Numbered from the stretch's first letter, positions 25,807 to 36,627 are shown. The stretch is DNA of 64,000 nt from Candidatus Izemoplasma sp. (GCA_021736205.1 JAIPGF010000002.1:25379-89378), one strand, 5' to 3'. Notes: generated by a model from the sequence alone, not told the origin. Program-made: numbers and translations.

Positions 25807-26011
25807 AGAAAAATCATTCGAAGAAGCATTAGAAGAACTAGAAACGCTTGTTAAAGAATTAGAAAATGGCGATATTGAACTCAATGATGCTGTAGAGAAA
25901 TACAATAAAGGAATGGAATTATCAAAACATTGTCATACATTATTAAAAGATGCAGAAGAAGTCATTGTTAAGATGATGGAGGACAACCAACTTAAAGACT
26001 TTGATGAGTAG
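25799..26011 (+). CDS. xseB: Exodeoxyribonuclease VII small subunit
   Basis: 70 residues, two-helix protein with SFEEALEELETLVKELENGD and LNDAVEKYNKGMEL, the family signature. Several copies bind each XseA. Start overlaps xseA by 8 nt. Confidence 0.96.
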   Translation: MSKEKSFEEALEELETLVKELENGDIELNDAVEKYNKGMELSKHCHTLLKDAEEVIVKMMEDNQLKDFDE

Positions 26012-26023
26012 GAGATGGTGTGT

Positions 26024-27877
26024 ATGGTTGATCTTAAGTCCATAAAAGATCCCGCTTTTTTAAAAACATTAGATCGAAAAGAATTAGAAGCTCTAAGTGA
26101 ACAAATTAGAGCGTTTTTAATCAACTATATATCAGAAACAGGGGGTCATTTATCAAGTAATTTAGGAATTGTCGAATTAACCATAGCACTGCATAAAGTA
26201 TTTGATAGTCCCAAAGATAAACTGATTTTTGACGTGGGACACCAATCCTATGTGCATAAAATTTTAACTGGCCGTGCTAAAGACTTTCATACATTAAGAA
26301 AATTCAATGGATTAAGTGGCTATATCAAACGCAGCGAAAGTGTCCATGATATTTATGAGGCAGGCCACAGTTCGACATCCTTAGCTGCTGCTGCAGGTAT
26401 TGAGTTTTCCAAAAAATATCTTGGTAACTCACACAAAGTTATTCCAATTATTGGTGATGGAGCCCTAACGGGAGGGATGGCGTTTGAAGCGTTAAACTTC
26501 TTAGGTAATTACCCCAATCATCAGCCCATTATCATATTAAATGACAATGAAATGTCAATTAGTCAAAATATTGGTTATTTAGCACGCATTTTTAATCAAA
26601 TACGTAGTAAAGCTGTTTATCGTAAGGTTAAAGCAAAGTCTTTAAAACTGATGCCCAACTTTTTACGAAAATTTTCTTCAAAAGTAGAACGAGGTGTTAA
26701 AGGATTTGTTAGTAACAACACATTATTTGACGATTTTGGATTTTCTTATTACGGTCCAATTAATGGCCATAATTTTAAAGAATTAATCAAGTATTTAAAC
26801 ATGGCAAAAAAAGCTAATAAACCGTGTGTTGTCCATGTATTAACCGAAAAAGGGAAAGGCTATAAATTTAGTGAAACTGATGTCGTTGGACAATGGCATG
26901 GAACTGGGCCATTCACTATCGAATCAGGAGAACCCCTAACAACCCCAAGTCAACACATTTATTCTTGGAGTAAAATTATTAGTCATTATTTGATTCACTA
27001 TAAAAAACAAAATCCCCATTTTAATGTAGTTGTGCCTGCTATGTTAGCAGGTAGTGCCTTATTAGAATTTCAAGAAATTTATCCAGATAGTATAGAAGAT
27101 GTTGGTATTGCAGAACAAATGGCTGTAACAATGAGTAGTGGATATGCCATTAGTGGAATTGATGTGTTTACGCCAATCTATTCGACATTTATTCAGCGTG
27201 CTTACGATCAAGTTAATCATGATGTTTGCCGCCAAAACTTAAAAGTTGTCTTTGGAATTGATCGCGCAGGTATCGTAGGTGCAGATGGTGAAACCCACCA
27301 AGGAATCTATGATATTCCGTTGTTAAGACATCTACCTAATATGACAATAGGACATCCAAGAAATGCAACTGAAGCCTATAAAATGTTGAATTATGCCTTT
27401 AAACAAAATAAAGGACCATTTGCTATTCGGTATGAACGTGGTAAAACAAACTATGATTTTTCACAACCAATTACGAGTGACATCATTGAACCTAAATGGG
27501 AAATTTTAAAAACAGGATCATCAGCAACTTTCATCGGGTTTGGCAGTATTTTAGAGCCCTTAAAAAGAGAAATAACCAATGCAGGACTTGATGTATGTAT
27601 CATAGATGCTAAATTTATTAAGCCGCTTGATGAAACACTTTTAAAAACAGTCCTTTCTGAAACCAAGCCAATTATAATTTATGAAGAATCAAGTTTACTA
27701 GGAGGCTTCGGAAGTAGTATATTAGAATATGCAACAATGCATAACTTATCCTCCTCACAGATTACATTATTAGGTCTTCCAGATGAATTTATTCAACATG
27801 GAAGTAAAGAAGAACTACTGAAGCATCATAACTTAGACGTCAAAAGTGTTATAAAAACCATTGAGGACGTTTTATAA
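26024..27877 (+). CDS. dxs: 1-deoxy-D-xylulose-5-phosphate synthase
   Basis: 617 residues, a thiamin-diphosphate transketolase-like enzyme. GGHLSSNLG carries the conserved His, GDGALTGGMAFEALN the cofactor-binding GDG, and EDVGIAEQMAVTM the catalytic Glu. It condenses pyruvate and glyceraldehyde-3-phosphate, the first step of the MEP isoprenoid pathway; ispH lies further on at 34327-35256. ATG 26024 is chosen because TAGGAG (26009-26014) is 9 nt upstream; ATG 26015 overlaps the SD. No ispA lies between xseB and dxs. Confidence 0.95.
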   Translation: MVDLKSIKDPAFLKTLDRKELEALSEQIRAFLINYISETGGHLSSNLGIVELTIALHKVFDSPKDKLIFDVGHQSYVHKILTGRAKDFHTLRKFNGLSGYIKRSESVHDIYEAGHSSTSLAAAAGIEFSKKYLGNSHKVIPIIGDGALTGGMAFEALNFLGNYPNHQPIIILNDNEMSISQNIGYLARIFNQIRSKAVYRKVKAKSLKLMPNFLRKFSSKVERGVKGFVSNNTLFDDFGFSYYGPINGHNFKELIKYLNMAKKANKPCVVHVLTEKGKGYKFSETDVVGQWHGTGPFTIESGEPLTTPSQHIYSWSKIISHYLIHYKKQNPHFNVVVPAMLAGSALLEFQEIYPDSIEDVGIAEQMAVTMSSGYAISGIDVFTPIYSTFIQRAYDQVNHDVCRQNLKVVFGIDRAGIVGADGETHQGIYDIPLLRHLPNMTIGHPRNATEAYKMLNYAFKQNKGPFAIRYERGKTNYDFSQPITSDIIEPKWEILKTGSSATFIGFGSILEPLKREITNAGLDVCIIDAKFIKPLDETLLKTVLSETKPIIIYEESSLLGGFGSSILEYATMHNLSSSQITLLGLPDEFIQHGSKEELLKHHNLDVKSVIKTIEDVL

Positions 27878-27888
27878 GAGGGATTTAT

Positions 27889-29568
27889 ATGCTGACATAT
27901 TTAAGTGTTAAAAATTTCGCAATTATTGAAAATATTGATCTAAACTTTAAACCAGGCATGACAGCTTTAACAGGAGAAACCGGTGCTGGGAAAAGTTTAT
28001 TAATTGACGCGATTGGCCTACTTTTAGGAGATCGTGCAGCAAGTGATGTCGTAAGAACAAACGAATCAAAAGCAATTGTTAAAGGAATTTTTACATTTAA
28101 AAATGACACAATTGCTAATATATTAAAAGAGCTCGATATTGATTATGACGATAATGAAATTAAAATCAGACGTCAAATCACTAAATCAAACAACAATACA
28201 ATTAAAGTCAACAATCAAACTATTACGCTGAGAGATTTACGCTTAATTACAGAAAATCTTGCCGATATACACACCCAACATGATACAACCAGACTCATTA
28301 ATCCAGAGACGTACATTGACTTAATTGATGGATTTAATCAAGAAAAAACAGACGTGTTAATGGCTGAGTATATTAGCCTACATACTACGTATAAAAAAGC
28401 TTATACTGCATTAAAAAACATGACCAAGAAAAATGAAACCTTAGAAGAAAAACTTGATTTACTTAAATTTCAAATTAAAGAACTTGATGCGTTAAATTTA
28501 AGAAATGGTGAGGAAGAAGAACTTAAAGAAGCAGTTAATGCGATAAAAAATTATGATCGACTTTATAATACGCTTAATCAAGCGTACCAATTATTAGAAG
28601 AAACAAATGCCATAGATCGTATTTATGACGCCGGAAAAGAATTAGAGAATATTGCTACAATAAACGAAACATATCAATCTATACACGATCGATTTAAATC
28701 AAACTATTATGAACTAGAAGATGTGTATGACACCCTTGAATCAGAAATCAATCAACTTGATTTTGATCCAGACGAACTCGATGATATGCAATCTAGATTA
28801 TCTGAATTAGATAAAGTAAAACGCAAATACCGTAAATCGATTCCTGAATTGATAAATTATTTAGATGAGATAAAACATGATGTGGCTCAATTAGATAACT
28901 TTGATTATATTGTGGCACAAAAAAAAGATGCCTTAAAAGAGGCATATAATCAATTACTTAAAAAAGGAAACGAACTCACAAAACTCAGAACTAAAACAAG
29001 TCTGTTTATTGAAAAAGAATTATTAAATATATTAGACGACCTAGAGTTACCAAAAACACGATTTAAAATTATTTTTAAACAACGCCAACCAGACGGGTTT
29101 GAAGATACTAACTATTTCTTTGAAACAGGGGTTGATGATGTAGATTTTCTTATTAGTACAAATATTGGTGAACCACTCATGTCTCTTAGTAAAACAGCTA
29201 GTGGTGGAGAAATGAGTCGTATTATGCTAGGGTTTAAAAACCTGTTGGCATCTAGTTTAGGTTTATCCCTGATGATTTTTGATGAAATAGATAGTGGTGT
29301 CAGTGGTTATGTAGCAAATCAAGTTGCTAAAAAAATGAAAGAAATTGCTACAGAAACACAAGTTATCTGTATTACACACATTCCTCAAGTTGCTGCCACA
29401 AGTCATCATCATATTCATATTTCAAAACATGTAGTCGCTGGAAGAACAAAAGCAGCACTTACCTATTTAAATGGTGAAAAAAGAACAAATGAAATTGCGG
29501 GTATGATCAGTGGTGAGACACTAAGTAACGCAGCAAAAGTTAGTGCCAAAGAACTTTTAGACCAATAA
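27889..29568 (+). CDS. recN: DNA repair protein RecN
   Basis: 559 residues, SMC-like. Walker A GETGAGKSLLIDAI lies near residue 30, coiled-coil arms occupy about 150-360, and the C-terminal part has LSKTASGGEMSRIMLG (signature) and MIFDEIDSGVSG (Walker B), then ITHIPQVAA. RecN gathers DNA ends in double-strand break repair. It follows dxs by 11 nt. Confidence 0.96.
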   Translation: MLTYLSVKNFAIIENIDLNFKPGMTALTGETGAGKSLLIDAIGLLLGDRAASDVVRTNESKAIVKGIFTFKNDTIANILKELDIDYDDNEIKIRRQITKSNNNTIKVNNQTITLRDLRLITENLADIHTQHDTTRLINPETYIDLIDGFNQEKTDVLMAEYISLHTTYKKAYTALKNMTKKNETLEEKLDLLKFQIKELDALNLRNGEEEELKEAVNAIKNYDRLYNTLNQAYQLLEETNAIDRIYDAGKELENIATINETYQSIHDRFKSNYYELEDVYDTLESEINQLDFDPDELDDMQSRLSELDKVKRKYRKSIPELINYLDEIKHDVAQLDNFDYIVAQKKDALKEAYNQLLKKGNELTKLRTKTSLFIEKELLNILDDLELPKTRFKIIFKQRQPDGFEDTNYFFETGVDDVDFLISTNIGEPLMSLSKTASGGEMSRIMLGFKNLLASSLGLSLMIFDEIDSGVSGYVANQVAKKMKEIATETQVICITHIPQVAATSHHHIHISKHVVAGRTKAALTYLNGEKRTNEIAGMISGETLSNAAKVSAKELLDQ

Positions 29569-29569
29569 A

Positions 29570-29600
29570 AAAAGCCTATTTAAATTAAATAGGCTTAAAT
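29570..29600. terminator. Bidirectional terminator after recN
   Basis: A perfect 11-bp stem AAGCCTATTTA / TAAATAGGCTT (29572-29596) with loop AAT, flanked by A and T runs. It serves recN (+) and the small membrane protein (-). Confidence 0.88.
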
Positions 29601-29602
29601 TT

Positions 29603-29779
29603 TTACGCATTCATTGCTAAAATCATTGTGTAAATGAGTCCAACTAGACCTGATAAAATAAAACTTAGTGCAAGAATAGTAATAACTACTCTTCCCCATT
29701 TCGTTTTAACAATATTTCTAGATGCACGTTTTTCTTGCTCTTCTGATTGATTCTTTTTACGCTTTTTACTTACTGGCAT
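29603..29779 (-). CDS. Small basic single-pass membrane protein, family unknown
   Basis: 58 residues. A Lys/Arg/Glu-rich head (MPVSKKRKKNQSEEQEKR) precedes one transmembrane helix (about residues 32-54, VVITILALSFILSGLVGLIY). It resembles small DUF4044-like proteins in layout, but I do not recognise it firmly. ATG 29779 follows GAGGTG by 6 nt, which supports translation. Confidence 0.7.
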   Translation of the reverse strand: MPVSKKRKKNQSEEQEKRASRNIVKTKWGRVVITILALSFILSGLVGLIYTMILAMNA

Positions 29780-29859
29780 TATTTTCACCTCTTGATTTTT
29801 ATCTCTCTTATTTGCACTAATCATTATAGTATAAATTCATAAAAAAGGAAAGTCATAAA

Positions 29860-31050
29860 ATGAAAAAAAAATACAAAGTTATTTTACATGTTGATTTAAA
29901 TGCCTTTTTCGCAAGTTGCGAAATGGCTAAAGATCCCTCTTTAAGAAAGGTCCCTCTGGGTATAGGAGGTAAATCTGATAGAGGTGTTTTAACAACGGCT
30001 AATTATATCGCAAGAGAGTATGGTGTCACAAGTGCAATGAGTGTCGTTGAAGCAAAGAAACGCTGTCCTAACTTAGTTATTTTACCAGGTAACTTTGATT
30101 TATATCGTCATTATTCTAAGCTATTTTTTGAGGTGTTAACATCATATGGGTGTCCTGTAGAAAAAGGTTCAATAGATGAAGGGTACATTGATTTAACTGA
30201 ACTAACACCCAAACGTCATCCACTTGATATTGCTAAGGAAATACAAAACACACTCAATAGTAAACATCATTTACCAGTATCAATTGGTGTCGCCCCTAAT
30301 ATGTTTTTAGCTAAAATGGCTTCAGATATGAAAAAACCACTTGGAATTACTGTTTTAAGAAAACGTGATGTCAAAGAAAAACTATGGCCACTTCCAATTG
30401 ATGATATGTATGGTATTGGTAAAAAAACAGCCCCTGATTTAAAACACCTAGGAATTCAAACAATTGGTGATCTAGTTCATTTTAAAGACAAACGGAAATT
30501 ATCAATTGTACTGGGGAATCAAATGGACCATTTTATTGATAAAGCTAAAGGAAACTCAAATAAAGACGTAACACCCAATCGTTATATTGACATGAAAAGT
30601 ATTGGGAACTCACAAACATACACAGCCGATATCCATGACTACCAAGAAGCGCTAAATAAATTAAAGAAATTGACTAGAAAAGTAATTGATCGCTTAGTCG
30701 AAGACAGATCTGTGGCCAAAACACTTTCTCTTCAAGTACGATACAATGATTTTTCACAAATTAATCGATCACAGACATTAGAATATCATACGGATAATTT
30801 TTTAGAAGTGTTTGAAACCATTGAAACCTTGTTTTATGATAATCAAAAAGATAAACCAATTCGGTTACTAGGTGTAAGTGTCAGTAATCTAAAAGACAAA
30901 TCAGATCACTTTAAACAAATTGATTTATTTAACATACCCAAAAATGCCAAACAAGATGAACGGGTCAATTCCACAATAGATAGTATTAATAAAGCATATG
31001 GTGAAACACTAATAAAAAAAGGTTTCATTCATTCAAAACAAGAAGATTAG
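29860..31050 (+). CDS. dinB: DNA polymerase IV (Y-family)
   Basis: 396 residues. ILHVDLNAFFASCEMAKDP holds the first catalytic Asp, KGSIDEGYIDLT the second acidic pair (SIDE), with a little-finger domain in the last 120 residues. It performs translesion synthesis. The ImuB/Pol IV beta-clamp motif may be QIDLF near residue 355. Upstream, no clear LexA box was found in the short gap. Confidence 0.93.
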   Translation: MKKKYKVILHVDLNAFFASCEMAKDPSLRKVPLGIGGKSDRGVLTTANYIAREYGVTSAMSVVEAKKRCPNLVILPGNFDLYRHYSKLFFEVLTSYGCPVEKGSIDEGYIDLTELTPKRHPLDIAKEIQNTLNSKHHLPVSIGVAPNMFLAKMASDMKKPLGITVLRKRDVKEKLWPLPIDDMYGIGKKTAPDLKHLGIQTIGDLVHFKDKRKLSIVLGNQMDHFIDKAKGNSNKDVTPNRYIDMKSIGNSQTYTADIHDYQEALNKLKKLTRKVIDRLVEDRSVAKTLSLQVRYNDFSQINRSQTLEYHTDNFLEVFETIETLFYDNQKDKPIRLLGVSVSNLKDKSDHFKQIDLFNIPKNAKQDERVNSTIDSINKAYGETLIKKGFIHSKQED

Positions 31051-31135
31051 CCCATAATTAATTGATATAACGTATTTCCTATGATAAAATATAATATAGT
31101 ATATATGTGTCATATGAGGTAAGGAGGAGTTATTT

Positions 31136-34100
31136 ATGAAGAGACTCGTACTATTTTTAGGGGTAATAATGATGAGTATTATGCTTGTAGGGTGTGGAAG
31201 TGATGACTTAGACCATACAAAACCAACCTTTACAAGTATTCAAATTGATGGGCAATCTCCCATTTCTGGCGGGAGCCTTGTCACTTTTTATAAAGCAAAA
31301 CAAGAGCCAATCAGAATAGATATTGAACTAAACAATCCTGATAATTTAGAAATTACCTCGATTGCGATAAGTGGGTACAAGTTTTTTTCTACACGCTTTT
31401 TAGAAGGGTCAACTAATCAGTCCATTTCGTTTGAAATGAATGCACCTAGTTCACTTGGCATGAATCAATTTCAAATTACGGAGATTGTTTATTTTGTTGG
31501 CGATAACTCATTTAATATAAGAGATTTTTCCAATGATAAATTTGATATTTATGTCTATAAAGAAGTTCCTAAAATTGAACGTAAAAATTACGAGACAACT
31601 AAAAACGAAATTCTCATTGATTTTAAAATACGAGATGTTGATGAGGTTATTATAGCAAACACCTTAAAAGCACAGCTCTTTGCTGGAGAAACCTTGATTG
31701 AAGAAGTCATAATTCCCACGGGAGACTTGACTGTTGTTTTTGATCGTTTATTAACAAACAAGCCTTATACCATCAAGATAAAAGGTGCCTATAATTTAGA
31801 TAATGATCAAGGACTACAAGAAAACGTGGTCTTATATAGCGATACATATACCACCTTATCAAATGAAATTCCTACAGCAACCATTTCTAACTTAGTTGTT
31901 AAATCAAACACTGCCACATTTGATGTTGGATTTACAGATAATGATGCTGTGTTAAGACCTGGTGGATTAAAAGTAGCACTTTACAAAGATGATGAGTTTG
32001 TTAAAGAAACAATCATTACAGGCGCAACAGAGAATTTATTCTTTGGTGGTTTGTTAAATGATAATAGCTATTCGATTCGGGTTTTAGCGAATTACGACTT
32101 GAATGATGGCGATGGAATAAGACAAAATAAAATCTTGTCGAGACAAACATTTGATACCTTACCAAAAACCATTCCCACACCGCAAATTTTAAATTTACAA
32201 GTGACAGAAAATATTGTTAACTTTGACATTGCCATAGATGATATAGATGATTTAATTGTCCCTGGTTCCCTAAAAGCAATATTACGATTTGAAGATGGTG
32301 TTGAGATCTTTACCGATATTATTGATAATCAGGCAGATTTCCAAGTTAATAATTTATTTGCGAACAATGCATTTGAAATTGCTATAATTGCTGATTATGA
32401 TTTAAATGATGGTCAAGGCATTCAAACAGACCAATTACTGTATACAGACGCCTTTAGCACGATAGAAAACTCTGCTCCCCAAGTTGATGTGGGAAGCATC
32501 TTAGTTGAACAAGGCTATGTTACCGTGCCAATCAACGTGTTAGATCCAAACAATACCTTAATCAATACAGTTGAAATTTTATTATTAGAAGAAGGTGTAG
32601 AAGTAGCGCGTGTCACAATTGAACCAGACACCGAAGAAGTTATTTTCAATTATCCAATAAGTTATGATAATAATTATGCGATTGATGTGATTGCTGATTA
32701 TAACTTAAGAGATGGTAATGGGCCACGATATGATCAAAAACTATTCAGAGCCGTGTTAATTACCAAAGAACGTAAAGCACCGGTAGCTGAATTGCTGAAT
32801 ATAACCAATGACACTCAAAGTATCTCTTTAGATATTACTGTTTTAGATGCGGATGAAACAATCACACTAGGAACAACGCAAGTTCATTTATATCTAGAAG
32901 GGGTCTTAGTTGATTCTAAATCACTTGATATAGGAGTAAATTCAGTTACATTTGATAACTTATTATCTGATAATAATTATGATATTATCGTTGAAACTAA
33001 CTATGATATATCAACCGGTCTAGTGATAGATCAAACAATCGCTAGAACAGAAGTGCTTACAGATGAAAAAGAACTACCGACAGCAGAAGTTTTAAACGCA
33101 GAACAAACAGAAACATCACTTGAATTTGATGTGGTTATTACCGATCCCGATGAAGTTGTTGATTTATCATCCTTTACTGTTGAACTCTATCATGAAAATA
33201 CTGTTGTTGAGACGTTAGAATTATCTGGTGCTTTCAACTATGGTGTTAGTTTTTCTAATTTATTATCAAACAACGATTATAAAGTTAAAGTTAATTTAAA
33301 TTATAACTTAAATGATGGACAAGGAACCATTGAAAACTTTGATGCAGTAACCACAACGATTAAAACAGAGGCACAAACAAAACCGATTGCAAGTGTGTTA
33401 GATCAAGTAACAACCTATGAACAAATAAAACTAGATATTGAAATTAGTGATCCTGACAATGTTATATCAGGTAATCTAAAAGCCATATTATATCAAAACG
33501 GAGAAGCAACAGGACAAGAAAAACTACTTACAGAAGGACTTAATCCCAATGTCCGTTTTACTGGATTATATTCGAATGCGAGCTATACCGTTATAATTGT
33601 TGCAGACTATGATCTAAATGAAGCATCTGGTCCTATCACAGAAGGTGTCTTAAATAGCCTCTCTACAAGAACCGCTACAGATGTGTCAGTAACACAAGTA
33701 GAAGGAGATTTAACGTATAACTCCAATGCCCTTGAAGTATATGTTAATAATAAACAAGGTTACTACGTCAGTGACAATGTTTTAATTGAAGTAACTGATG
33801 GTGTAACAACGATCCAAACATATTCTGTTGGATATGATTCAACGTTTAACATTGATCTTGTTAATTTATTAAGTAATACGGATTACACTGTCTATGTTAA
33901 GGCAGATTTTGATACAGGTGATGAGATTATTACAGATAAACTTATTTCCACTTATGCCTTTACGACAGCTGAGATTACTCCAATTGATGTGACATTTGAA
34001 TTACTAGATCTGCAAACGAATCAAATAAGCTTAGAAATAGATGTTGCAGAAGACGTTGATAACTATGTTCAAGATGGCTCACTTGAAGTTGTCTTATTCC

Positions 34101-34294
34101 AAATAGTAGATGGTGTCAAAACAGAAATTGATACACAACTATTACCCGAAAACAATACAACCGAAGTTAACTTTAATTTTGATCCCGATGATGGACAAGT
34201 TGTTATCGCAGTTAGAGGTATTATTGATCGTAACGATGGTATTGATCCGGTACTTGAGATTATTGAACAATTTTTCTACATCAACGTAGAATAA
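31136..34294 (+). CDS. Large surface lipoprotein with nine tandem beta-type repeats
   Basis: 1052 residues. A lipoprotein signal (hydrophobic 4-17, lipobox LVGC, Cys20) should anchor it to the outer membrane leaflet. Residues 21-143 form a distinct head. About nine repeats of roughly 101 residues fill 144-1052, each ending in a pattern near LLSNNxYxIxVxAxYDLNDGxG followed by a Phe-x-Thr strand, as in fibronectin type III-like modules. The DLNDGDG loops resemble calcium-binding loops, but they degenerate in later repeats. It is a single gene with strong SD TAAGGAGG. Function, perhaps adhesion or polymer binding, is unknown. Confidence 0.82.
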   Translation: MKRLVLFLGVIMMSIMLVGCGSDDLDHTKPTFTSIQIDGQSPISGGSLVTFYKAKQEPIRIDIELNNPDNLEITSIAISGYKFFSTRFLEGSTNQSISFEMNAPSSLGMNQFQITEIVYFVGDNSFNIRDFSNDKFDIYVYKEVPKIERKNYETTKNEILIDFKIRDVDEVIIANTLKAQLFAGETLIEEVIIPTGDLTVVFDRLLTNKPYTIKIKGAYNLDNDQGLQENVVLYSDTYTTLSNEIPTATISNLVVKSNTATFDVGFTDNDAVLRPGGLKVALYKDDEFVKETIITGATENLFFGGLLNDNSYSIRVLANYDLNDGDGIRQNKILSRQTFDTLPKTIPTPQILNLQVTENIVNFDIAIDDIDDLIVPGSLKAILRFEDGVEIFTDIIDNQADFQVNNLFANNAFEIAIIADYDLNDGQGIQTDQLLYTDAFSTIENSAPQVDVGSILVEQGYVTVPINVLDPNNTLINTVEILLLEEGVEVARVTIEPDTEEVIFNYPISYDNNYAIDVIADYNLRDGNGPRYDQKLFRAVLITKERKAPVAELLNITNDTQSISLDITVLDADETITLGTTQVHLYLEGVLVDSKSLDIGVNSVTFDNLLSDNNYDIIVETNYDISTGLVIDQTIARTEVLTDEKELPTAEVLNAEQTETSLEFDVVITDPDEVVDLSSFTVELYHENTVVETLELSGAFNYGVSFSNLLSNNDYKVKVNLNYNLNDGQGTIENFDAVTTTIKTEAQTKPIASVLDQVTTYEQIKLDIEISDPDNVISGNLKAILYQNGEATGQEKLLTEGLNPNVRFTGLYSNASYTVIIVADYDLNEASGPITEGVLNSLSTRTATDVSVTQVEGDLTYNSNALEVYVNNKQGYYVSDNVLIEVTDGVTTIQTYSVGYDSTFNIDLVNLLSNTDYTVYVKADFDTGDEIITDKLISTYAFTTAEITPIDVTFELLDLQTNQISLEIDVAEDVDNYVQDGSLEVVLFQIVDGVKTEIDTQLLPENNTTEVNFNFDPDDGQVVIAVRGIIDRNDGIDPVLEIIEQFFYINVE

Positions 34295-34300
34295 AATATA

Positions 34301-34330
34301 AAAAGAGCTATTTCACAATAGCTCTTTTAG
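34301..34330. terminator. Bidirectional terminator between the lipoprotein gene and ispH
   Basis: AAAAGAGCTA (34301-34310) pairs with TAGCTCTTTT (34319-34328) around TTTCACAA. It also reaches the ispH stop codon. Confidence 0.88.
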
Positions 34331-35256
34331 TTTGGAATAATTGTCTTGATATCAACCTGAGATGTGTTATCATGTGTAGACGGATTATTTTTATCAAAGT
34401 TCTTAAGAAAAGTAATCACTTCATTTGTTATTTTAGTTGGTGTCGAAGCACCGCTACTAACACTAACTTTCGACATCGTCTTCAGCAAAGAAACATCAAT
34501 ATCCTCAACACTTTCAATGAGTGATGCAGGAATGTGGGCTTGTTGTTTACTAACTTCAACTAATTTGTTTGAATTATTAGAATATGTATCACCAACAACA
34601 AAACAATGTTCAATATCTGGTGGTTGATTTTCAATTGCTTCTTGCCTGATTCGTGTCGCATTACAAATTTCATCAATTACGACAAGCGAATCATATAATG
34701 TTTTTGCGTGTTCACTTAAAGCAAATACATCATATAAACTCATGGTCGTTTGATTGGTTAAAGCAACTTTTTGATTGGATAATGACAACTGTTTAAGATC
34801 AGCCTTTGTTTCAACCACATGAACGCGGGGAGATAATGCTTTGGCTGCTTCACTTTCAGGATGCTGTTTTTTACCAATATAAATCACATCATACCCTTCA
34901 TCTATTAAATGATGCATTGTATCTTGAGATTTAACGACATCATCACAAGTCGTATCAATAATATCAAGTCCTTTTAACCGCGCTTTATCAATCACCTGTT
35001 GGCTTACCCCATGCGCCGTAAAAATAACCGTTCCTTGATTGATTTGATCAAGCAACTCAAGACGGGTTTTATCAGGTGCATGAAGTGTTTTAATTCCCCG
35101 ATGTTTAAAATGCTCAACAACCTGTTTATTATGAATCACCATACCAAGAATTGTAATGGGATGTTTTAGTGTTTTCACATCTAATTTTTTAATTTTGTTT
35201 ATCGCTTCAACGACCCCTCGGCAATAACCTCTGGGTGTAATTTTTACAACGTCCAT
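34327..35256 (-). CDS. ispH: 4-hydroxy-3-methylbut-2-enyl diphosphate reductase
   Basis: 309 residues. The three cluster cysteines lie in PRGYCRGV, DTTCDDVV and DEICNATRIRQ; FTAHGVS, SNNSNKL and SSGASTP complete the family pattern. It makes IPP and DMAPP in the last MEP step, working with dxs of this window. ATG 35256 follows AGGTGA. In some Firmicutes ispH is fused to S1 domains; here the S1 protein is separate (7388-8764). Confidence 0.96.
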   Translation of the reverse strand: MDVVKITPRGYCRGVVEAINKIKKLDVKTLKHPITILGMVIHNKQVVEHFKHRGIKTLHAPDKTRLELLDQINQGTVIFTAHGVSQQVIDKARLKGLDIIDTTCDDVVKSQDTMHHLIDEGYDVIYIGKKQHPESEAAKALSPRVHVVETKADLKQLSLSNQKVALTNQTTMSLYDVFALSEHAKTLYDSLVVIDEICNATRIRQEAIENQPPDIEHCFVVGDTYSNNSNKLVEVSKQQAHIPASLIESVEDIDVSLLKTMSKVSVSSGASTPTKITNEVITFLKNFDKNNPSTHDNTSQVDIKTIIPN

Positions 35257-35343
35257 AAAATCACCTAGTGTCATTATATCGTAAAGTTGTTTTATTTGGA
35301 AATAAAATATAAATATAGTATACTTTTAACTGGAGGAGATAGT

Positions 35344-36627
35344 ATGCAGATCAACCGAAAATTTATTAAAGACGCCATTGATGATCTTGGATTTAGAGAA
35401 ATGACTGAAATTCAAGAAAAAATTATTCCGCAAGCGAAAAATAACCGTGATATTATTGGTTGTTCCCAAACTGGAAGTGGAAAAACTCATGCATTTTTAA
35501 TTCCCATTTTTGAGAATTTAGATTTAGATAAAAACGAACTACAAGTATTAATCGCTGCCCCAACAAGAGAACTAGCGAACCAAATTTATAAGTTTGCCTC
35601 TCATATGGCAGCTTTTTCAGATACGCCCATAGATATTAGAAAATATACTGGTGGTTCTAACCGCGCAAAAGAAGTTGAGCGCTTAGAAAAATCACAACCA
35701 ACAATTGCGATTGGTACCCCTGGTAAATTACATGATTTAAGTTTAAAAGAGCGTGTATTAAAAACCCACACGGTTACAACCTTTATTATTGATGAAGCAG
35801 ATATGTCACTTGAAAGTGGCTTTTTAACAGATATTGATTTAATCGCAGGAACAATGCCAGATAAGCTTCAAATGATGGTCTTTAGTGCCACCATTCCTGA
35901 GAAAATCAGACCGTTTTTACGTAAATATATGAATCAACCTGTTGAAGTTTACATTAAACCAAAAGAACTTTCTAGTTTAAATATTACACATATTTTTATC
36001 CCTATTAAATCACAAAAAAGAGATGATGCATTACTTAATTTACTACAAACGTTTAAACCGTATGTTGCCTTAATCTTTTGTAACACCAAAGATAAAGTCG
36101 AAGAGATAGGGTCATTACTTTATAAAAAAGGATTTGACGTTATTAAACTTCATGGCGACATTAAACCGCGTGAACGAAAACGTGTAATGCGTGATATAAA
36201 AGCAGCTAAATATCAATACATTGTAGCAAGTGATATTGCTAGTCGTGGCATTGATATTGATGGGTTGTCACATGTTATAAACTACGAGTTACCTGAAGAT
36301 ATGGAGTTTTATATCCACCGTACTGGGCGTACAGGTCGAGCAAACTATGATGGCCTTGCTATGAGTTTATACACCAAAGAAGATGACCAATACATTGACT
36401 TTTTAGAAAGTAAAGATATTAAAATACTGTATAAAGACATTAAAGATAAAGAACTAATCACAAGACGTACGCGTAAACAACGTTTCAAACGAGAAAACGT
36501 TAAAAAAGGATACAACAAACATAAATTGAACGTTAAAAAGAATAAGAAAGTTAAACCAGGATATAAAAAGAAATATCACAGTCGTTTACAAAAAGCACGA
36601 AGAAAAGCAGACAAAAAGAATAGGAGT
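35344..36627 (+). CDS. cshB: DEAD-box RNA helicase (CshB-like)
   Basis: The frame ends with the TAA at 36628-36630; 428 residues. Q motif ([14 protein letters not shown]), Walker [39 protein letters not shown] and HRTGRTGR are complete. A Lys/Arg-rich tail follows from about 385 and should bind RNA. ATG 35344 after GGAGGAG is the start. CshB-like helicases act in RNA folding, ribosome assembly or cold response. nfo starts 2 nt after it. Confidence 0.93.

Noticed and set aside
31556..34294. DNA-level tandem repeat
   Set aside because: The repetition is visible only in the protein; the DNA units are too diverged for a slippage repeat.
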